This document shows, one piece after another, positions 33,920-34,403 of a DNA stretch of 34,403 nucleotides. The translations under genes and the position numbers were made by a program. Location of the stretch: the NCBI GenBank assembly GCA_018241965.1, contig JAFECS010000016.1, positions 1 to 34,403 of the forward strand, given 5' to 3'. Positions within the stretch are counted from its first letter, which is position 1. Every line of letters starts with the position of its first letter. Below the pieces are notes generated by a model, which was not told the DNA's origin, searched no databases, and was given only the letters and a program-made list of their open reading frames with translations. This DNA is from Pseudomonadota bacterium. Lineage in GTDB: Bacteria; Pseudomonadota; Gammaproteobacteria; Berkiellales; Berkiellaceae.

Positions 33920-34324
33920 TTAACTTTCTTTTGTTTCCCATTTGATCGGTGTTGGACGGCCGTTTTTGTCGATGGCCACATAGGTAAACAACCCTTCGGT
34001 GACTTTGACCAGCGTGTCATCGGCTAAGCGTTCAACCCATACTTCTACCCCAATGCCCACCGAAGTGTTGCCCCGCTTAACAACATGGGCATAGCATGAG
34101 ACCACATCGCCCACATAAACCGGACGGATAAAAGTCATGCGATCAATAGCTACCGTGGTCATTCGGGTATGACCACACTTATGCGCCAGTACCGCACCCC
34201 CTAAGTCCATTTGGGAAACCAGCCACCCACCAAACATATCTCCATAACGATTGGTGTCTGCCGGCATGGCAATAGTTTTAACAACAAGCTCCCCTTGGGG
34301 GGATGATAAGTTTTGGTTTTGCAT
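33920..34324 (-). CDS. yciA: Acyl-CoA thioesterase YciA (hotdog fold)
   Basis: The ATG at 34324 gives 134 residues, the usual YciA length (about 132). An upstream ATG at 34360 would add 12 residues not found in the family. The hallmark PADTNRYGDMFGGWL (21-35) and SQMD with the catalytic Asp (D40) are present, followed by MTFIRPVYVGDVV, GNTSVGIGVEVW and LFTYVAID. YciA hydrolyses a broad range of acyl-CoAs in the cytoplasm and is thought to balance CoA pools for membrane lipid synthesis. No operon partner is visible; the manC-type gene is 94 bases downstream. Confidence 0.93.
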   Translation of the reverse strand: MQNQNLSSPQGELVVKTIAMPADTNRYGDMFGGWLVSQMDLGGAVLAHKCGHTRMTTVAIDRMTFIRPVYVGDVVSCYAHVVKRGNTSVGIGVEVWVERLADDTLVKVTEGLFTYVAIDKNGRPTPIKWETKES

Positions 34325-34351
34325 GGTCTTTCTTACTCCGCAATTTATTCT

Positions 34352-34403
34352 CCCCCTCAAATCAAGATATTTCCCCTCATCCGGCCGTTGGCCACCTTCT
34401 CCC
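34352..34403. repeat. Partial diverged copy of the multi-hairpin repeat, cut by the window edge
   Basis: Read on the minus strand the last 52 bases give GGGAGAAGG, a hairpin GGCC-AAC-GGCC (34393-34383), GATGAGGGG and then AAATATCTTGATTT. This is the same order as in the element at 30909-31068: purine-rich arm, small tri-loop hairpin, GA-rich linker, GATTTT-TCTTGAT-AAAATC centre. Sequence identity is low and the copy is incomplete. Confidence 0.5.

Overview
The window reads as chromosomal DNA of a low-GC gammaproteobacterium. YciA, a PBP1C/alpha-2-macroglobulin pair, an HtpX-type protease, pirin, SulP and a bifunctional ManC-type enzyme all look gammaproteobacterial. The mix of an ankyrin protein, a eukaryote-like Ser/Thr kinase, a solenoid-repeat protein, coiled-coil membrane proteins and many small unrecognised secreted proteins suggests a host-associated member of the Legionellales (Legionella/Coxiella/Berkiella-like). 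That placement is inference from gene content; no rRNA or other phylogenetic marker is present. No tRNA, CRISPR array, prophage or intact insertion sequence was seen.

Layout. 1-2.3 kb: a cut-off DMT-family exporter (minus), then two tandem 77-residue paralogous peptides with double-glycine leaders (plus) closed by a strong terminator, then a LysE-family exporter (minus). 2.3-7 kb: a 110-bp element with perfect 21-bp inverted ends, an unrecognised membrane protein, small secreted proteins and a protein kinase. 7-13.6 kb: a paired REP-like hairpin, an M15 D,D-carboxypeptidase, a 34-residue lysine-rich peptide, a GrpB-GNAT fusion, an HtpX-like protease, a SulP transporter without STAS, a PanE-like reductase and a GNAT enzyme. 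13.7-21 kb: an alpha-2-macroglobulin gene translationally coupled to pbpC, then a disordered protein. 21-23.3 kb: pirin and a zinc-type CDF transporter in one minus-strand unit. 23.5-32.2 kb: proteins of effector-like or structural type, namely a 15-unit 29-residue alpha-solenoid, a coiled-coil membrane protein, a TPR membrane protein, an 866-residue ankyrin protein, a short basic/acidic protein, an Ala-rich membrane protein and a 15-residue-repeat helical protein. 32.3-34.4 kb: manC-type gene and yciA.

The most unusual coding signals are the tandem double-glycine peptides, with no peptidase-exporter nearby, and the exact 29-residue repeat protein. Non-coding DNA holds at least four families of structured repeats. 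In three of them the copies differ by base changes on both sides of a stem, so the hairpin is kept while the sequence drifts. The most elaborate, at 30.9-31.1 kb, is an inverted pair of three-hairpin units, and a third diverged copy seems to be cut by the right window edge.
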